Shown: positions 50,658-61,384, counted from the first letter of the stretch. The stretch: DNA of 64,000 nt from Rhodanobacteraceae bacterium (GCA_027019085.1 JALUXG010000039.1:1-64000); one strand, 5' to 3'. Numbers and translations are program-made. The notes: a model not told the origin generated them from the letters alone.

Positions 50658-51526
50658 TGAAAACCGCCAGCCTGATTCTCGTCGCCATCCTGCTGCTTGG
50701 CGCCTACAACTCCGCATTCGTGGTCCGCGAGGGGCAAACCGCGATCGTGCTGCAGTTTGGCCGCATCGATCGCACCAACGACAAGCCCGGGTTGCACTTC
50801 AAGCTGCCCTTCGTGCAGCAGGTGATGTTGTTCGATGCACGCATCCAGACGCTCGATACGCAGCCGGAGCGTTACTTCACCCTGGAAAAGAAGACCGTGC
50901 AGGTCGATTTCTACGTGAAATGGCGCATCCAGAACAACGCCCGTTACTACCAGGCCACCGGTGGGCTGACCAGCAACGCGCGCCAGCGTGTGCTGCCCAT
51001 CATCAAGGACGCGCTGCGTTTCGAGATCAACGCCCGTCCGCTGGACGAGCTGATTTCCGGTGGCCGCAAGGACATCACCAGGCGGGTGCGCGAGCTTGCC
51101 GACGAATCCACGCTCAAGACGCTGGGCATCAAGGTAGTCGATGTGCGCATCAAGCAGATCGAGTTGCCTACCGAGGTCAGCGAGTCGGTCTACAAGCGCA
51201 TGCGAGCCGAACGCACCAAGCTGGCCAACGAACTTCGGTCGACCGGCAAGGAAGAGGCCGAAAAGATCCGCGCCAATGCCGATCGCCAGCGTCAGGTGCT
51301 GATCGCCGATGCCGAGCGTGACGCGGCCAAGATCCGCGGCGAGGGCGATGCCCAGGCGGCCAAGGTGTACGCCAAGGCCTACAACCGCGATCCGAAGTTC
51401 TACGACTTCTACCGCAGCCTCGAGGCCTATCGCCATGCCTTCTCCGACGGCAAGAGCGTGATGGTGCTGAAGACCGATTCGGACTTCATGCGTTATTTCA
51501 GCAACGGCGATCGCAACAAGAAATGA
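50657..51526 (+). CDS. hflC: FtsH protease modulator HflC
   Basis: HflC (289 residues) is the HflK partner. An N-terminal transmembrane helix (LILVAILLLGAYNSAFVV) precedes the SPFH domain, EGQTAIVLQFGRIDRTNDKPG; the helical region (SVYKRMRAERTKLANELRS) and the C-terminal FYDFYRSLEAYRHAF follow. The ATG overlaps the hflK stop by one base. Confidence 0.97.
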   Translation: MKTASLILVAILLLGAYNSAFVVREGQTAIVLQFGRIDRTNDKPGLHFKLPFVQQVMLFDARIQTLDTQPERYFTLEKKTVQVDFYVKWRIQNNARYYQATGGLTSNARQRVLPIIKDALRFEINARPLDELISGGRKDITRRVRELADESTLKTLGIKVVDVRIKQIELPTEVSESVYKRMRAERTKLANELRSTGKEEAEKIRANADRQRQVLIADAERDAAKIRGEGDAQAAKVYAKAYNRDPKFYDFYRSLEAYRHAFSDGKSVMVLKTDSDFMRYFSNGDRNKK

Positions 51527-51542
51527 CGATGGCCTGAAACGC

Positions 51543-51731
51543 ATGCCGAAGGATTTCTACGCTGCCATCTGCCTCGTCTTCGTGCTTGAGGGGCTGGTGC
51601 TGTTCGCAGCCCCGCAAGCCTGGCAGAACATGGTGCGTCAGGCGCTCGACCTGGAACCACGCACCTTGCGCATCATCGGCGGTGTGGCCATGGCCATCGG
51701 TCTGGTCACCCTGCGCCTGGTCTTCCACTGA
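51543..51731 (+). CDS. DUF2065 family membrane protein (YjeT-like)
   Basis: This 62-residue protein has two hydrophobic helices and the typical DUF2065 pattern LVFVLEGLVLFAAPQAW and LRIIGGVAMAIGLVTL. It lies 16 bp after hflC, as yjeT does in other gammaproteobacteria, so it is likely co-transcribed. Its function is unknown. Confidence 0.9.
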   Translation: MPKDFYAAICLVFVLEGLVLFAAPQAWQNMVRQALDLEPRTLRIIGGVAMAIGLVTLRLVFH

Positions 51732-51760
51732 CCCCTGCCGCACCATCGTTTCGCATATCC

Positions 51761-53526
<1,766 letters not shown>

Positions 53527-53554
53527 CCTGCAGCCTCTGCAAGGCGTGAAATAG

Positions 53555-53577
53555 CCCCGCTTCGGCGGGGTTTTTTT
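53555..53577 (+). terminator. Rho-independent terminator after purA
   Basis: CCCCGC, TTCG, GCGGGG and seven T residues form a classic terminator 29 bp after the purA stop. It marks the end of the core block; the island begins after it. Confidence 0.95.
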
Positions 53578-53688
53578 CAACGCCAATCGGCAACGAACGA
53601 GCACAGACGTGTAACAAATTGTTACGAGTCTATGGGGATGTTGTTCGTCGTCCCAGGAATAGTTCTGAAGAACCCACTTGGGTGCAGG

Positions 53689-53758
53689 TCAACCTTAAAG
53701 TTGACAACGTCATATACAACCGGTAAGTTGATTTCGTAACTATCAACCCTGAGGTTGA
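53689..53758 (+). promoter_or_regulatory. Three evenly spaced hip operators with -35 box
   Basis: Three inverted repeats CAAC-N6-GTTG lie at 53689-53704, 53716-53731 and 53743-53758; outer bases give TCAAC...GTTGA in the first and third. Their centres are exactly 27 bp apart. TTGACA (53701-53706), a perfect -35, overlaps the first site and TAAGTT (53724-53729) at 17 bp spacing lies inside the second. This matches autorepression by a HipB-type protein. Confidence 0.8.
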
Positions 53759-53762
53759 CTCG

Positions 53763-54020
53763 GTGAACATTATCCGGATCCCAGACCAGCTCGGTCCCAT
53801 GCTTCGGGCTGCACGACTCCAGCACGGTTGGACTCAGGAAGATGTCGCCAGGCAATTGGGCATCACAAAGCAGGCAGTCTCCAAATTGGAGAATCATGCG
53901 GGGCGTGCCTCGTTTGATCGCATACACAGGCTTTGCCTCTTGCTGGGCTTGGAGTTGGGCTTGTGGAAAAAGTCGGAGCCGTGGCCGAATGCAGCTCTCT
54001 CGTCCAAGGCGGAGTGGTAG
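53763..54020 (+). CDS. hipB: HipB-like antitoxin, XRE helix-turn-helix
   Basis: This 85-residue protein (GTG start at 53763, preceded by TGAGGTTGACTCG) has an XRE HTH from about residue 8 to 60: LGPMLRAARLQHGWTQEDVA, then RQLGITKQAVSKLENHAGRA. HipB proteins neutralise HipA and repress the operon; the operator triplet just upstream fits. hipA starts 2 bp after the stop. The gene is less GC-rich than its left neighbours, a sign of transfer. Confidence 0.9.
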   Translation: MNIIRIPDQLGPMLRAARLQHGWTQEDVARQLGITKQAVSKLENHAGRASFDRIHRLCLLLGLELGLWKKSEPWPNAALSSKAEW

Positions 54021-54022
54021 CC

Positions 54023-55366
54023 GTGGCTGCTCGCATTCGTGCGCTCGACCTATGGATGAATGGCCAATACGTAGGGCGCTGGGAGCGCACTCGCAGCGGT
54101 GCGGATCAACTTGTCTATGACCGCGACTGGGTTGCTTCTCCAGAGGGGCGACCGCTGTCGCTCTCACTTCCTATAACCCCCGGCAGTCACAAAAAGGCTC
54201 TTTCACAGCGATCGGCCGCTGTTGCCGCCTATTTTGACAACTTGCTACCCGACAACGACCGTATTCTTCGACGTTTGCGTGATCGTTATAGTGCAGGGAG
54301 TACGTCGGCATTCGATCTCCTTGCAGCCATTGGTCGCGACTGTGTGGGCGCTTTGCAGCTGGTACCGGCAGGCACAGCGCCGGATGACGTGCATACAATC
54401 AATGCCGATTATCTAACCGAAGCCGAGGTGGCCCAGGTTCTTCGCGATACACCGCAGGCGGGACCTTTGGGTAAACGCGAGAGCAACGCATTTCGCCTGT
54501 CCATCGCTGGAGCTCAGGAAAAAACGGCGCTTGTCCGCCATGAAGAGAAGTGGTGTATTCCTCAGGGGGCGACGCCAAGCACTCATATCTTCAAATTGCC
54601 ACTCGGAGTCGTTGGCAACATGCGCACTGACATGCGTGACTCTGTCGAGATCGAGTGGTTGTCGATGGAAATAGCGCGAACTTTTGGACTGGATGTTCCG
54701 CGAACGCAGATCGGTCACTTTGAAGAGCAAAAGGCGCTTGTTGTTGAACGTTTCGATCGTGCTCTATCTCGCGATGGCTCATGGTGGATTCGCTTGCCGC
54801 AAGAGGACTTCTGTCAGGCATTAGGGGTGCCTCCAGCCCAAAAATACGAGCAAGATAGTGGGCCGGGTATCCGTAAGATCATGGAAGTATTGCGTGGCTC
54901 CGAACGTGCCCAGGAAGATCGGGAGACATTCCTCAAGAGCCAATTACTGTTCTGGCTGATGGCCGCGACGGATGCACATGCGAAGAACTTCAGCTTGTAT
55001 TTGTTGCCTGGCGGCAGGTATCGCTTGACGCCGTTGTACGACATCTTGTCCGCTTATCCCGTCATGGGGAGAGGCGTGAACCAATTGGATCCACGGAAAG
55101 CACAACTGGCCATGGCTGTCTCCGGAAAGAATCGCCATTACGATCTGTATGGCATTCATCGCTGGCACTGGGTGGAGATGGGTGCGGCATTGGGCATGCC
55201 GCATGTACCAGAGCTTATCGAACAACTGCTAGGGCAGGTGCCTACCGTCTTGGATGAGGTGGCGGAGCGTTTGCCGGAAGGTTTTCCAGCCGCAGTATTC
55301 GATGCTGTGCGCGAAGGCATGCTGGAAGCTGCCCATCGCTTGGATAACGAACCAAACAGGCGTTAG
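54023..55366 (+). CDS. hipA: HipA-type serine/threonine kinase toxin
   Basis: HipA (447 residues from the GTG at 54023, which follows GGAGTGGTAGCC) phosphorylates glutamyl-tRNA synthetase or another aminoacyl-tRNA synthetase in relatives, causing dormancy. Signature elements are intact: SIAGAQEKTAL (160-170, ATP loop with the autophosphorylated Ser), STHIFKLP, VVERFDR, EDFCQALG, the catalytic ATDAHAKN (about 315-322) and LTPLYDILSAYP (metal-binding Asp340). The N-terminal domain begins RIRALDLWMNGQYVGRW. No frameshift is seen, so it should be active. Confidence 0.93.
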   Translation: MAARIRALDLWMNGQYVGRWERTRSGADQLVYDRDWVASPEGRPLSLSLPITPGSHKKALSQRSAAVAAYFDNLLPDNDRILRRLRDRYSAGSTSAFDLLAAIGRDCVGALQLVPAGTAPDDVHTINADYLTEAEVAQVLRDTPQAGPLGKRESNAFRLSIAGAQEKTALVRHEEKWCIPQGATPSTHIFKLPLGVVGNMRTDMRDSVEIEWLSMEIARTFGLDVPRTQIGHFEEQKALVVERFDRALSRDGSWWIRLPQEDFCQALGVPPAQKYEQDSGPGIRKIMEVLRGSERAQEDRETFLKSQLLFWLMAATDAHAKNFSLYLLPGGRYRLTPLYDILSAYPVMGRGVNQLDPRKAQLAMAVSGKNRHYDLYGIHRWHWVEMGAALGMPHVPELIEQLLGQVPTVLDEVAERLPEGFPAAVFDAVREGMLEAAHRLDNEPNRR

Positions 55367-55479
55367 AAGAGCCAGGATGCACGACAAGCGCGGCTCGCCC
55401 AGCAAGTCACAACCGGTTGATTCTCAATCTATCTCGGTTCCCTGGTTTTGCCTTGAGGTTAGTTTGCAAGGCTTGTTCG

Positions 55480-55515
55480 TACCCAATTTGGGTATTAATG
55501 TACCCAATATGGGAA
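55480..55515 (+). promoter_or_regulatory. Two palindromes at the start of the MNT gene
   Basis: TACCCAATTTGGGTA (55480-55494) is a palindrome with a one-base centre, and TACCCAATATGGGAA (55501-55515) is a near copy 21 bp downstream, two helical turns away. The second includes the proposed ATG at 55509. TATTAA (55493-55498) between them could be a -10. Autoregulation by the winged-helix part of the MNT protein is a natural guess. Confidence 0.65.
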
Positions 55516-56141
55516 CGAAAGGCCGAGCCACCACGAACGCGTCCAGCGAGCCAGCAGGCAGTCTTGCCGATGCTCTGTTCACGCGAACGCAGCAGCGCGT
55601 GCTCGGCCTCCTCTTTGGCCAGTCGGAACGCAGTTTCACGGTGCGAGAACTCATAGCAGCGACCGGGGCCGGCCATGGTGCAGTGCAGCGCGAGGTGGCC
55701 AAACTGGCCGGTTCGGGCTTGTTGACCACGCGCCAGCGGGGAAACCAGAAGCACTATCAGGCCGATCCGGCTTCACCGATCTTTGTCGAGTTGGTCGGCA
55801 TGATGCGCAAGACGGTGGGGCTGGCCGAGCCTTTGCGTGCGGCCCTTATGCCATTGAGCGACCAGATCATTGCGGCCTTTGTGTATGGCTCCGTCGCCAA
55901 GCGCAGCGATCATGCAGGGAGCGACATCGACGTGATGATCCTTTCCGATACGCTTGGCTACGCGGATGTGGTCCTTGCCCTGCATCCTGTCAATGAACAA
56001 CTGGGGCGCGAGATCAATCCGAGCATCTACTCGCGCGCAGAGTGGCAGCGCCGTATCAGCAACGACAATGTATTTGTAACTCGTATCATGGAGCAACCTA
56101 AGATATGGCTGATAGGAGGACAGGATGACCTCATCGCTTGA
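55509..56141 (+). CDS. MNT-type nucleotidyltransferase with N-terminal winged helix
   Basis: The product has 210 residues from ATG 55509. Residues of about 17-85 form a winged helix (FTRTQQRVLGLLFGQSERSF, then GAVQREVAKLAGSGLL). The C-terminal nucleotidyltransferase has the exact MNT signature GS-x10-D-x-D: GSVAKRSDHAGSDID at 127-141. In MntA/HepT systems such a protein is the antitoxin that adds AMP to the HEPN toxin. An ATG at 55377 would add 44 residues with no conserved sequence. Its end overlaps the HEPN gene by 17 bp. Confidence 0.85.
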   Translation: MGTKGRATTNASSEPAGSLADALFTRTQQRVLGLLFGQSERSFTVRELIAATGAGHGAVQREVAKLAGSGLLTTRQRGNQKHYQADPASPIFVELVGMMRKTVGLAEPLRAALMPLSDQIIAAFVYGSVAKRSDHAGSDIDVMILSDTLGYADVVLALHPVNEQLGREINPSIYSRAEWQRRISNDNVFVTRIMEQPKIWLIGGQDDLIA

Positions 56142-56541
56142 AAACCTGAGTAAGCCTGGTGGCGCGCTTATTCGCGAACCGCCGGATGAGCGCGAATTGG
56201 CCGGTTTGAAACGATCGGGACTCGCGCGCCTGAAAGATGCCAGGAATACCTCGCTCGAGATCGAGAGCCGCTTTGACCTGGTCTACAACGCCGCGCATGC
56301 TCTCTGTCTTGCCGCATTGCGCAGCAAGGGATTTCGCGCCCAACATCGCTACATCGTTTTCCAGGTCGTTCCGCATACACTCGAACTCGGGCCGGAAGTA
56401 TGGCGCGTGCTGGACAAGGGGCACCATCAACGCAACCTGGCCGAGTACGAAGGCGTCCTCGACATCGAGGAGCGCTTGATTCAGGACATGATCGAGGCTT
56501 GCGATGCTGTGGTCGCCAGGCTTGAGGCGATGGAAATATAG
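56125..56541 (+). CDS. HEPN-domain protein, probable toxin partner of MNT
   Basis: This 138-residue all-helical protein overlaps the end of the MNT gene, so the two are translationally coupled. R94 and H100 in WRVLDKGHHQ give the RX4-6H motif of HEPN RNases, and FDLVYNAAHALCLAALRSKG is the usual second helix pair. HEPN/MNT pairs act as toxin-antitoxin or phage-defence modules. Activity is not proven. The ATG at 56125 gives MTSSLENLSKPGG. Confidence 0.82.
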   Translation: MTSSLENLSKPGGALIREPPDERELAGLKRSGLARLKDARNTSLEIESRFDLVYNAAHALCLAALRSKGFRAQHRYIVFQVVPHTLELGPEVWRVLDKGHHQRNLAEYEGVLDIEERLIQDMIEACDAVVARLEAMEI

Positions 56542-56700
56542 TCAAGCGCAGCAGGCATCCCATCGATTATGAAAGGGGCCTCGACACCAAATTCGAAACG
56601 TCTTACCACGATCCCATTAGAGCGCGTTTGAGTGAATCTGGAATCGCTATTCCCCTGGCACAGCCGGTCACGCCGGAGACCACAAGAGAAGTTTGCATCT

Positions 56701-58653
56701 ATGTCTGTAACACAGCTCTCGAACGAAGAGGCTTCCTTCATCCAGGCGCTCGCGGCACGCGGCGGTTCGGCAGGAAATATCAGCCTGCGGGCGGACCTGG
56801 CATGGTCCGAGGAAGCCTACGAGCGCATCCGCGCGTCCCTCATCGAAGCAGGGTTTGTACGAGCGGGGCGAGGCCGTGGTGGTTCCGTGATCCTTGCCGA
56901 GCGCGTGCAGCATGCAATCGAAGGGGGTAGCGACAAGGCGACCAAAGAGAGTACGAAGCAAAAGAAGCACAAGGCTGCAAGCGCGAAGCGCGGCAAGACT
57001 GCAAAGGAAGCGAGCGACGCCAATCTGGGCTTCGAAGCCGAGCTGTTCAAGGCGGCGGACAAGTTGCGCGGCAACATGGAACCCAGCGACTACAAGCACG
57101 TCGCGCTGGGCCTGATCTTCCTGAAGTACATTTCCGACGCCTTCGAGGCGCGCCATGCCGAATTGCTGGCCGACGACCCGCAGGTGGCGGAGGACAGGGA
57201 CGAATACCTCGCCGACAACATCTTCTGGGTGCCCAAGGATGCACGCTGGTCGCATCTGAAGGCCAACGCCAAGCGCCCTGAAATTGGCACCCTCATCGAC
57301 GACGCCATGCGCGCCATCGAAAAGAGCAACGAATCGCTCAAGGGCGTCTTGCCCAAGGACTACGCGCGACCCGCGCTCAACAAGGTGATGCTGGGCGAGC
57401 TGATCGACCTGATCTCCGGCATCGCGCTGGGTGAAGGCGAAAGCCCGTCCAGGGACGTGCTGGGTCGCGTCTACGAATACTTCCTCGCCCAGTTCGCCGG
57501 CAGCGAGGGCAAGCGCGGCGGCGAGTTCTACACCCCGCGTTCGGTGGTGCGTGTGCTGGTGGAAATGCTCGAGCCCTACCACGGCCGCGTCTACGATCCG
57601 TGTTGCGGCTCCGGCGGCATGTTCGTGCAGAGCGACAAGTTCGTGCGCGAACACGGCGGACGCATCGGCGATATCGCCATCTACGGCCAGGAGAGCAACT
57701 ACACCACCTGGCGCCTGGCCAAGATGAACCTGGCCGTGCGCGGCATCGACGCCGACATCCGCTGGAACAACGAGGGCAGCTTCCACAAGGACGAACTGCG
57801 TGACCTGCGCTTCGACCACATCCTCGCCAACCCGCCCTTCAATATCTCCGACTGGGGCGGCGACCGCCTGCGCGAAGACCCGCGCTGGCAGTTCGGTGTG
57901 CCGCCCGTGGGCAACGCCAACTACGCCTGGCTCCAGCACATCTACCACCACCTCGCACCCAACGGCACGGCGGGCGTGGTGCTGGCCAACGGCTCCATGA
58001 GTTCCAATCAGAGCGGCGAAGGCGAGATCCGCAAGGCCATGGTCGAGGCCGACGCCGTGGACTGCATGGTGGCCCTGCCGGGGCAGTTGTTCTACTCCAC
58101 CCAGATCCCCGCCTGCCTGTGGTTCCTGGCCCGCGACAAATCCAACGGCAAGCGCGGCAAGGAGACGCTGCGCGACCGACGCGGCGAGGTGCTGTTCATC
58201 GACGCCCGCAACATGGGCACACTGGTGGACCGCACCCGGCGCGAACTCAGCGATGCCGATATCCAGAAGATCGCCGATACCTATCATGCCTGGCGCCGGG
58301 CAGGAGGCCCAAGTGTCGCGGAGGACAGGACGTCCGAGAGCGACCGGGGCGAGAAGGGTGCCGGCGACGCACAGGGAAGTGCAAGTGTCGCGGGAGGCAG
58401 GATGCCGAGAGCGACCAAGTACGCGGACATTCCGGGCTTCTGCAAGAGCGCCAGCCTGGAAGCCATCCGCAAGCACGGCCATGTGCTTACGCCCGGCCGC
58501 TATGTCGGCGCCGAAGCCGCCGAGGACGACGGCGAGCCGTTCGAAGAAAAGATGCGGCGGCTCAGTACGCAGTGGAGGGAGCAGCAGCAGGAGGCGGCGC
58601 GGCTGGATGCGGCGATTGAAGCCAACCTGAGGGAGCTTGGGTATGGCGGGTGA
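56701..58653 (+). CDS. hsdM: Type I restriction-modification methylase subunit HsdM
   Basis: HsdM (650 residues) is the adenine-N6 methyltransferase subunit. It has an unusual start: residues 1-70 look like a winged helix ([20 protein letters not shown]... [20 protein letters not shown]) joined by a Lys-rich linker (80-104). The usual HsdM_N helix bundle begins at about 110 ([19 protein letters not shown]), then [10 protein letters not shown], the SAM motif [10 protein letters not shown] (299-308) and the catalytic NPPF (377-380). Residues of about 538-572 hold the inserted palindromic elements. The start at 56701 is preferred to a GTG at 56632. It overlaps hsdS by 11 bp. Confidence 0.93.
   Translation: MSVTQLSNEEASFIQALAARGGSAGNISLRADLAWSEEAYERIRASLIEAGFVRAGRGRGGSVILAERVQHAIEGGSDKATKESTKQKKHKAASAKRGKTAKEASDANLGFEAELFKAADKLRGNMEPSDYKHVALGLIFLKYISDAFEARHAELLADDPQVAEDRDEYLADNIFWVPKDARWSHLKANAKRPEIGTLIDDAMRAIEKSNESLKGVLPKDYARPALNKVMLGELIDLISGIALGEGESPSRDVLGRVYEYFLAQFAGSEGKRGGEFYTPRSVVRVLVEMLEPYHGRVYDPCCGSGGMFVQSDKFVREHGGRIGDIAIYGQESNYTTWRLAKMNLAVRGIDADIRWNNEGSFHKDELRDLRFDHILANPPFNISDWGGDRLREDPRWQFGVPPVGNANYAWLQHIYHHLAPNGTAGVVLANGSMSSNQSGEGEIRKAMVEADAVDCMVALPGQLFYSTQIPACLWFLARDKSNGKRGKETLRDRRGEVLFIDARNMGTLVDRTRRELSDADIQKIADTYHAWRRAGGPSVAEDRTSESDRGEKGAGDAQGSASVAGGRMPRATKYADIPGFCKSASLEAIRKHGHVLTPGRYVGAEAAEDDGEPFEEKMRRLSTQWREQQQEAARLDAAIEANLRELGYGG
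58301..58345. repeat. Diverged copy of in-frame palindromic element (hsdM)
   Basis: AAGTGTCGCG (58311-58320) leads to arms GTCGC (58315-58319) and GCGAC (58340-58344), with inner stem GGAC (58323-58326) and GTCC (58332-58335). The nearly identical copies at 58369 and 63699 instead have GGCA and TGCC, so the inner stem changes on both sides and pairing is kept. Confidence 0.7.
58369..58416. repeat. In-frame palindromic element, copy in hsdM
   Basis: This 48-bp sequence matches 63699-63746 at 47 of 48 positions (A at 58408 is G in the other copy). It begins at a first codon position and encodes [16 protein letters not shown]. Outer arms are GTCGC (58387-58391) and GCGAC (58411-58415), inner arms GGCA (58396-58399) and TGCC (58403-58406). 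Confidence 0.9.
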
Positions 58654-59935
58654 GTGGCGAGTGAAAACGCTCGACCGGCTTGGTCGCGTTGTTACAGGAA
58701 AAACGCCTCCATCGACCAATCTTAATGCGTTTGGCGGAAACATCCCTTTCGTAACGCCGTCGGACATGGACGGTTCGCGCATCATCACGAATACAACGCG
58801 GCACTTGTCTGCATCCGGCCAAACAGGGGTGAAAAATGCGGCCATTCCGAAAGGTGCAGTTATGGTGTCCTGCATTGGTTCTGATATGGGCAAGGCTGCG
58901 ATTGCCGGAGCTGATTGCGCGACTAACCAGCAAATCAACAGCATCATCGTTGATACAGATGATTCGGCGCTATTCGTTTACTACAACCTCAGCACAAGGA
59001 AATCCGAGATTCGCGGATCTGCCAGCGGTTCGGCGCAACCCATCTTGAACAAATCGGCGTTCGGCCGTCTTGAAATTGAACTGCCTTCGCCAGCTGAACA
59101 ACGCGCCATCGCCCACATCCTCGGCACGCTGGACGACAAGATCGAACTCAACCGCCGCCGCAACCAGACGCTGGAGGCCATGGCCCGCGCCCTGTTCAAG
59201 GACTGGTTCGTCGACTTCGGCCCCGTCCGCGCCAAGATGGAAGGCCGCACCCCCTATCTTCCCGCCGACCTCTGGCAGCTCCTCCCCGATCGCCTTGATG
59301 ACGAGGGCAAGCCGGAGGGGTGGCGGTACTCGACGATCGGCAGCGAAGTCACCGTCTGCGGTGGTTCGACACCCAGCACCAAGGAACCAGCCTTCTGGGA
59401 GGGCGGTGAACATCACTGGGCAACACCGAAGGATCTTTCGACGCTGACATTTCCCGTGCTACTCGATACGGCTCGAAAGATCACCGATGCAGGTATTGCC
59501 AAGATCGGCTCTGGCCTATTGCCCGTCGGTACAGTGTTGCTCTCCTCGCGTGCCCCTATTGGCTACCTCGCCATCACCGAAGTGCCGACAGCTATCAATC
59601 AAGGCTTCATCGCCATGAAGTGCGATGGTTCTTTGCCGAACGTATTCGTCCTGTTCTGGTGCCGCGAGAATATGGATCTCATTCTTGGCAATGCCAACGG
59701 CTCCACTTTCCAGGAGATCAGCAAGGGCAACTTCCGCCCGATCCCGGTGGTCGTGCCATCCGAGCCGATTCTGAATGCATTCCGAGAGCATACCGAGCCG
59801 CTGTATCGCCATATCGTCGAAAACGAGCGCGAATCTCACACCCTCTCCCAACTCCGCGATACCCTGCTGCCCAAACTGATATCCGGCGACTTGCGTATCG
59901 CCGAAGCAAAGCGTTTCTTGGAGAGAACGACGTGA
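58643..59935 (+). CDS. hsdS: Type I restriction-modification specificity subunit HsdS
   Basis: HsdS (430 residues) holds two target recognition domains. The first covers about residues 5-150, the central conserved helix [20 protein letters not shown] about 155-175 with the spacer helix that follows, the second about 225-390, and the C-terminal helix contains [19 protein letters not shown]. The ATG at 58643 ([13 protein letters not shown]) overlaps hsdM by 11 bp. It is complete, with no frameshift. The target sequence cannot be predicted from here. The middle part has lower GC than hsdM, in line with domain exchange. Confidence 0.94.
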   Translation: MAGEWRVKTLDRLGRVVTGKTPPSTNLNAFGGNIPFVTPSDMDGSRIITNTTRHLSASGQTGVKNAAIPKGAVMVSCIGSDMGKAAIAGADCATNQQINSIIVDTDDSALFVYYNLSTRKSEIRGSASGSAQPILNKSAFGRLEIELPSPAEQRAIAHILGTLDDKIELNRRRNQTLEAMARALFKDWFVDFGPVRAKMEGRTPYLPADLWQLLPDRLDDEGKPEGWRYSTIGSEVTVCGGSTPSTKEPAFWEGGEHHWATPKDLSTLTFPVLLDTARKITDAGIAKIGSGLLPVGTVLLSSRAPIGYLAITEVPTAINQGFIAMKCDGSLPNVFVLFWCRENMDLILGNANGSTFQEISKGNFRPIPVVVPSEPILNAFREHTEPLYRHIVENERESHTLSQLRDTLLPKLISGDLRIAEAKRFLERTT

Positions 59936-61338
59936 CGACTGCCGAGCAAATCAATCTCTGGCGGCAGGCGCCATCCGAGGACCAGCGGCTGGAGTTCAAG
60001 GAAGCCAAGGCCCAGTTTGACTTTCGTAAGCTGCAACAGTACTGCGTTGCGCTTGCCAACGAGGGTGGAGGCGTGCTGCTACTGGGGGTGGCGGACAAGC
60101 CGCCGCGCCCGGTGGTTGGCAGCAAGGCGTTCCCGGATACCGTCAAGACTGCGCAGGATCTGTTCCATGCCATCGGCTTCCGGGTCGATGTGGAAGCTGT
60201 TGCGCACCCGGATGGCCGTGTGGTCGTGTTCCACATTCCGCCGCGGCCGCTCGGCACGGCCTATCATCTCGACGGCAAGTATCTCATGCGTGCCGGTGAG
60301 GCGCTGGTGCCGATGAGCGAGGACCACTTGCGGCGCATATTCGCCGAGGGCGAGCCCGATTGGCTGGAAGAGCATTCGATTACTGGGGCGGACCCCGAAG
60401 ACGTGGTGGAACTGCTCGACGTGCAGGCCTTCTTCGAGTTGCTGAAACTGCCCTATCCGTCCGATCGTTCCGGCGTAATCGACCGTCTGCTGCGCGAGCG
60501 GCTGGTCGACCCGTTAGACGGCACTCTTGCCATTCGTCGCCTGGGCGCGCTTATGCTGGCTCGCCGCCTGGAAGATTTTCCCGACCTTGCCAGGAAAGCA
60601 CCACGGGTAGTGGTCTACACGGGAAACAACAAGCTCGAGACTCGGCTGGACCAGACTGGCATCAAGGGCTACGCGGTGGGTTTCCGTGGGCTGGTGCAGT
60701 TCGTGATGGATCAGTTGCCGCAGAATGAAGTGATCGAGGATGCGCTCCGCAAGGAGGTCAAGCTGGTTCCCGAGGTGGTAGTTCGCGAACTGACTGCCAA
60801 TGCGCTCATCCACCAGGACTTCACCGTACGTGGTGCATCGGTGATGATCGAGATCTACACCAACCGGGTCGAGTTCTCCAACCCGGGCGAGCCTATCGTG
60901 CCGGTGGAGCGCTTTATCGACGGCTACCAGTCGCGCAACGAACGTCTGGCCGACTTGATGCGCCGCTTTGGCATCTGCGAGGAGAAGAGTAGTGGTATCG
61001 ACCGGGTGGTCCAAGCGGCAGAGGTCTACCAGTTGCCGGCGCCGGATTTCCGTGCCGGTCACCACAGGACGGTTGTGACCCTCTACGGGCCAAAGCCTTT
61101 CGAGGAGATGGATCGGAACGATCGCGTGCGGGCCTGCTACCAGCATTGCGCCCTGAAGTGGGTGATGGCTGAGAAAATGACAAATCAATCGCTGCGTGAA
61201 CGCTTCCACCTCCCTGAGGGCAAGGCGGCGATTGCCTCCCAAATCATCGCGGCGGCGACCGAGGCCGGGCTGATCAAGCCGGACGAGGCTGTAGGGAAGT
61301 CTCGCAAGTTCGCCCGCTACTTGCCTTTCTGGGCCTGA
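59932..61338 (+). CDS. AlbA_2/Schlafen-type ATP-binding protein in type I R-M operon
   Basis: The product has 468 residues from the GTG at 59932, which overlaps the hsdS stop as GTGA. The N-terminal part (EDQRLEFKEAKAQFDFRKLQ... ALANEGGGVLLLGV) is the AlbA_2 (Schlafen) domain. The C-terminal part has VVRELTANALIHQDFTVRGA, the N-box of a GHKL-type ATPase (HATPase_c_4), followed by winged-helix-like segments. Such genes are frequent inside type I R-M operons, often annotated as RecG-like or transcriptional regulators. Their role is not understood. Confidence 0.85.
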   Translation: MTTAEQINLWRQAPSEDQRLEFKEAKAQFDFRKLQQYCVALANEGGGVLLLGVADKPPRPVVGSKAFPDTVKTAQDLFHAIGFRVDVEAVAHPDGRVVVFHIPPRPLGTAYHLDGKYLMRAGEALVPMSEDHLRRIFAEGEPDWLEEHSITGADPEDVVELLDVQAFFELLKLPYPSDRSGVIDRLLRERLVDPLDGTLAIRRLGALMLARRLEDFPDLARKAPRVVVYTGNNKLETRLDQTGIKGYAVGFRGLVQFVMDQLPQNEVIEDALRKEVKLVPEVVVRELTANALIHQDFTVRGASVMIEIYTNRVEFSNPGEPIVPVERFIDGYQSRNERLADLMRRFGICEEKSSGIDRVVQAAEVYQLPAPDFRAGHHRTVVTLYGPKPFEEMDRNDRVRACYQHCALKWVMAEKMTNQSLRERFHLPEGKAAIASQIIAAATEAGLIKPDEAVGKSRKFARYLPFWA

Positions 61339-61384
61339 GTTTCATTTAACGCATTGCCACCGGCAGGGGGATAGGGTGCAAGAA

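Noticed and set aside
53763-54020. The HTH gene as a phage repressor
   Set aside because: It is directly followed by a complete hipA with a 2-bp gap, and no phage genes are nearby, so HipB is the better reading.
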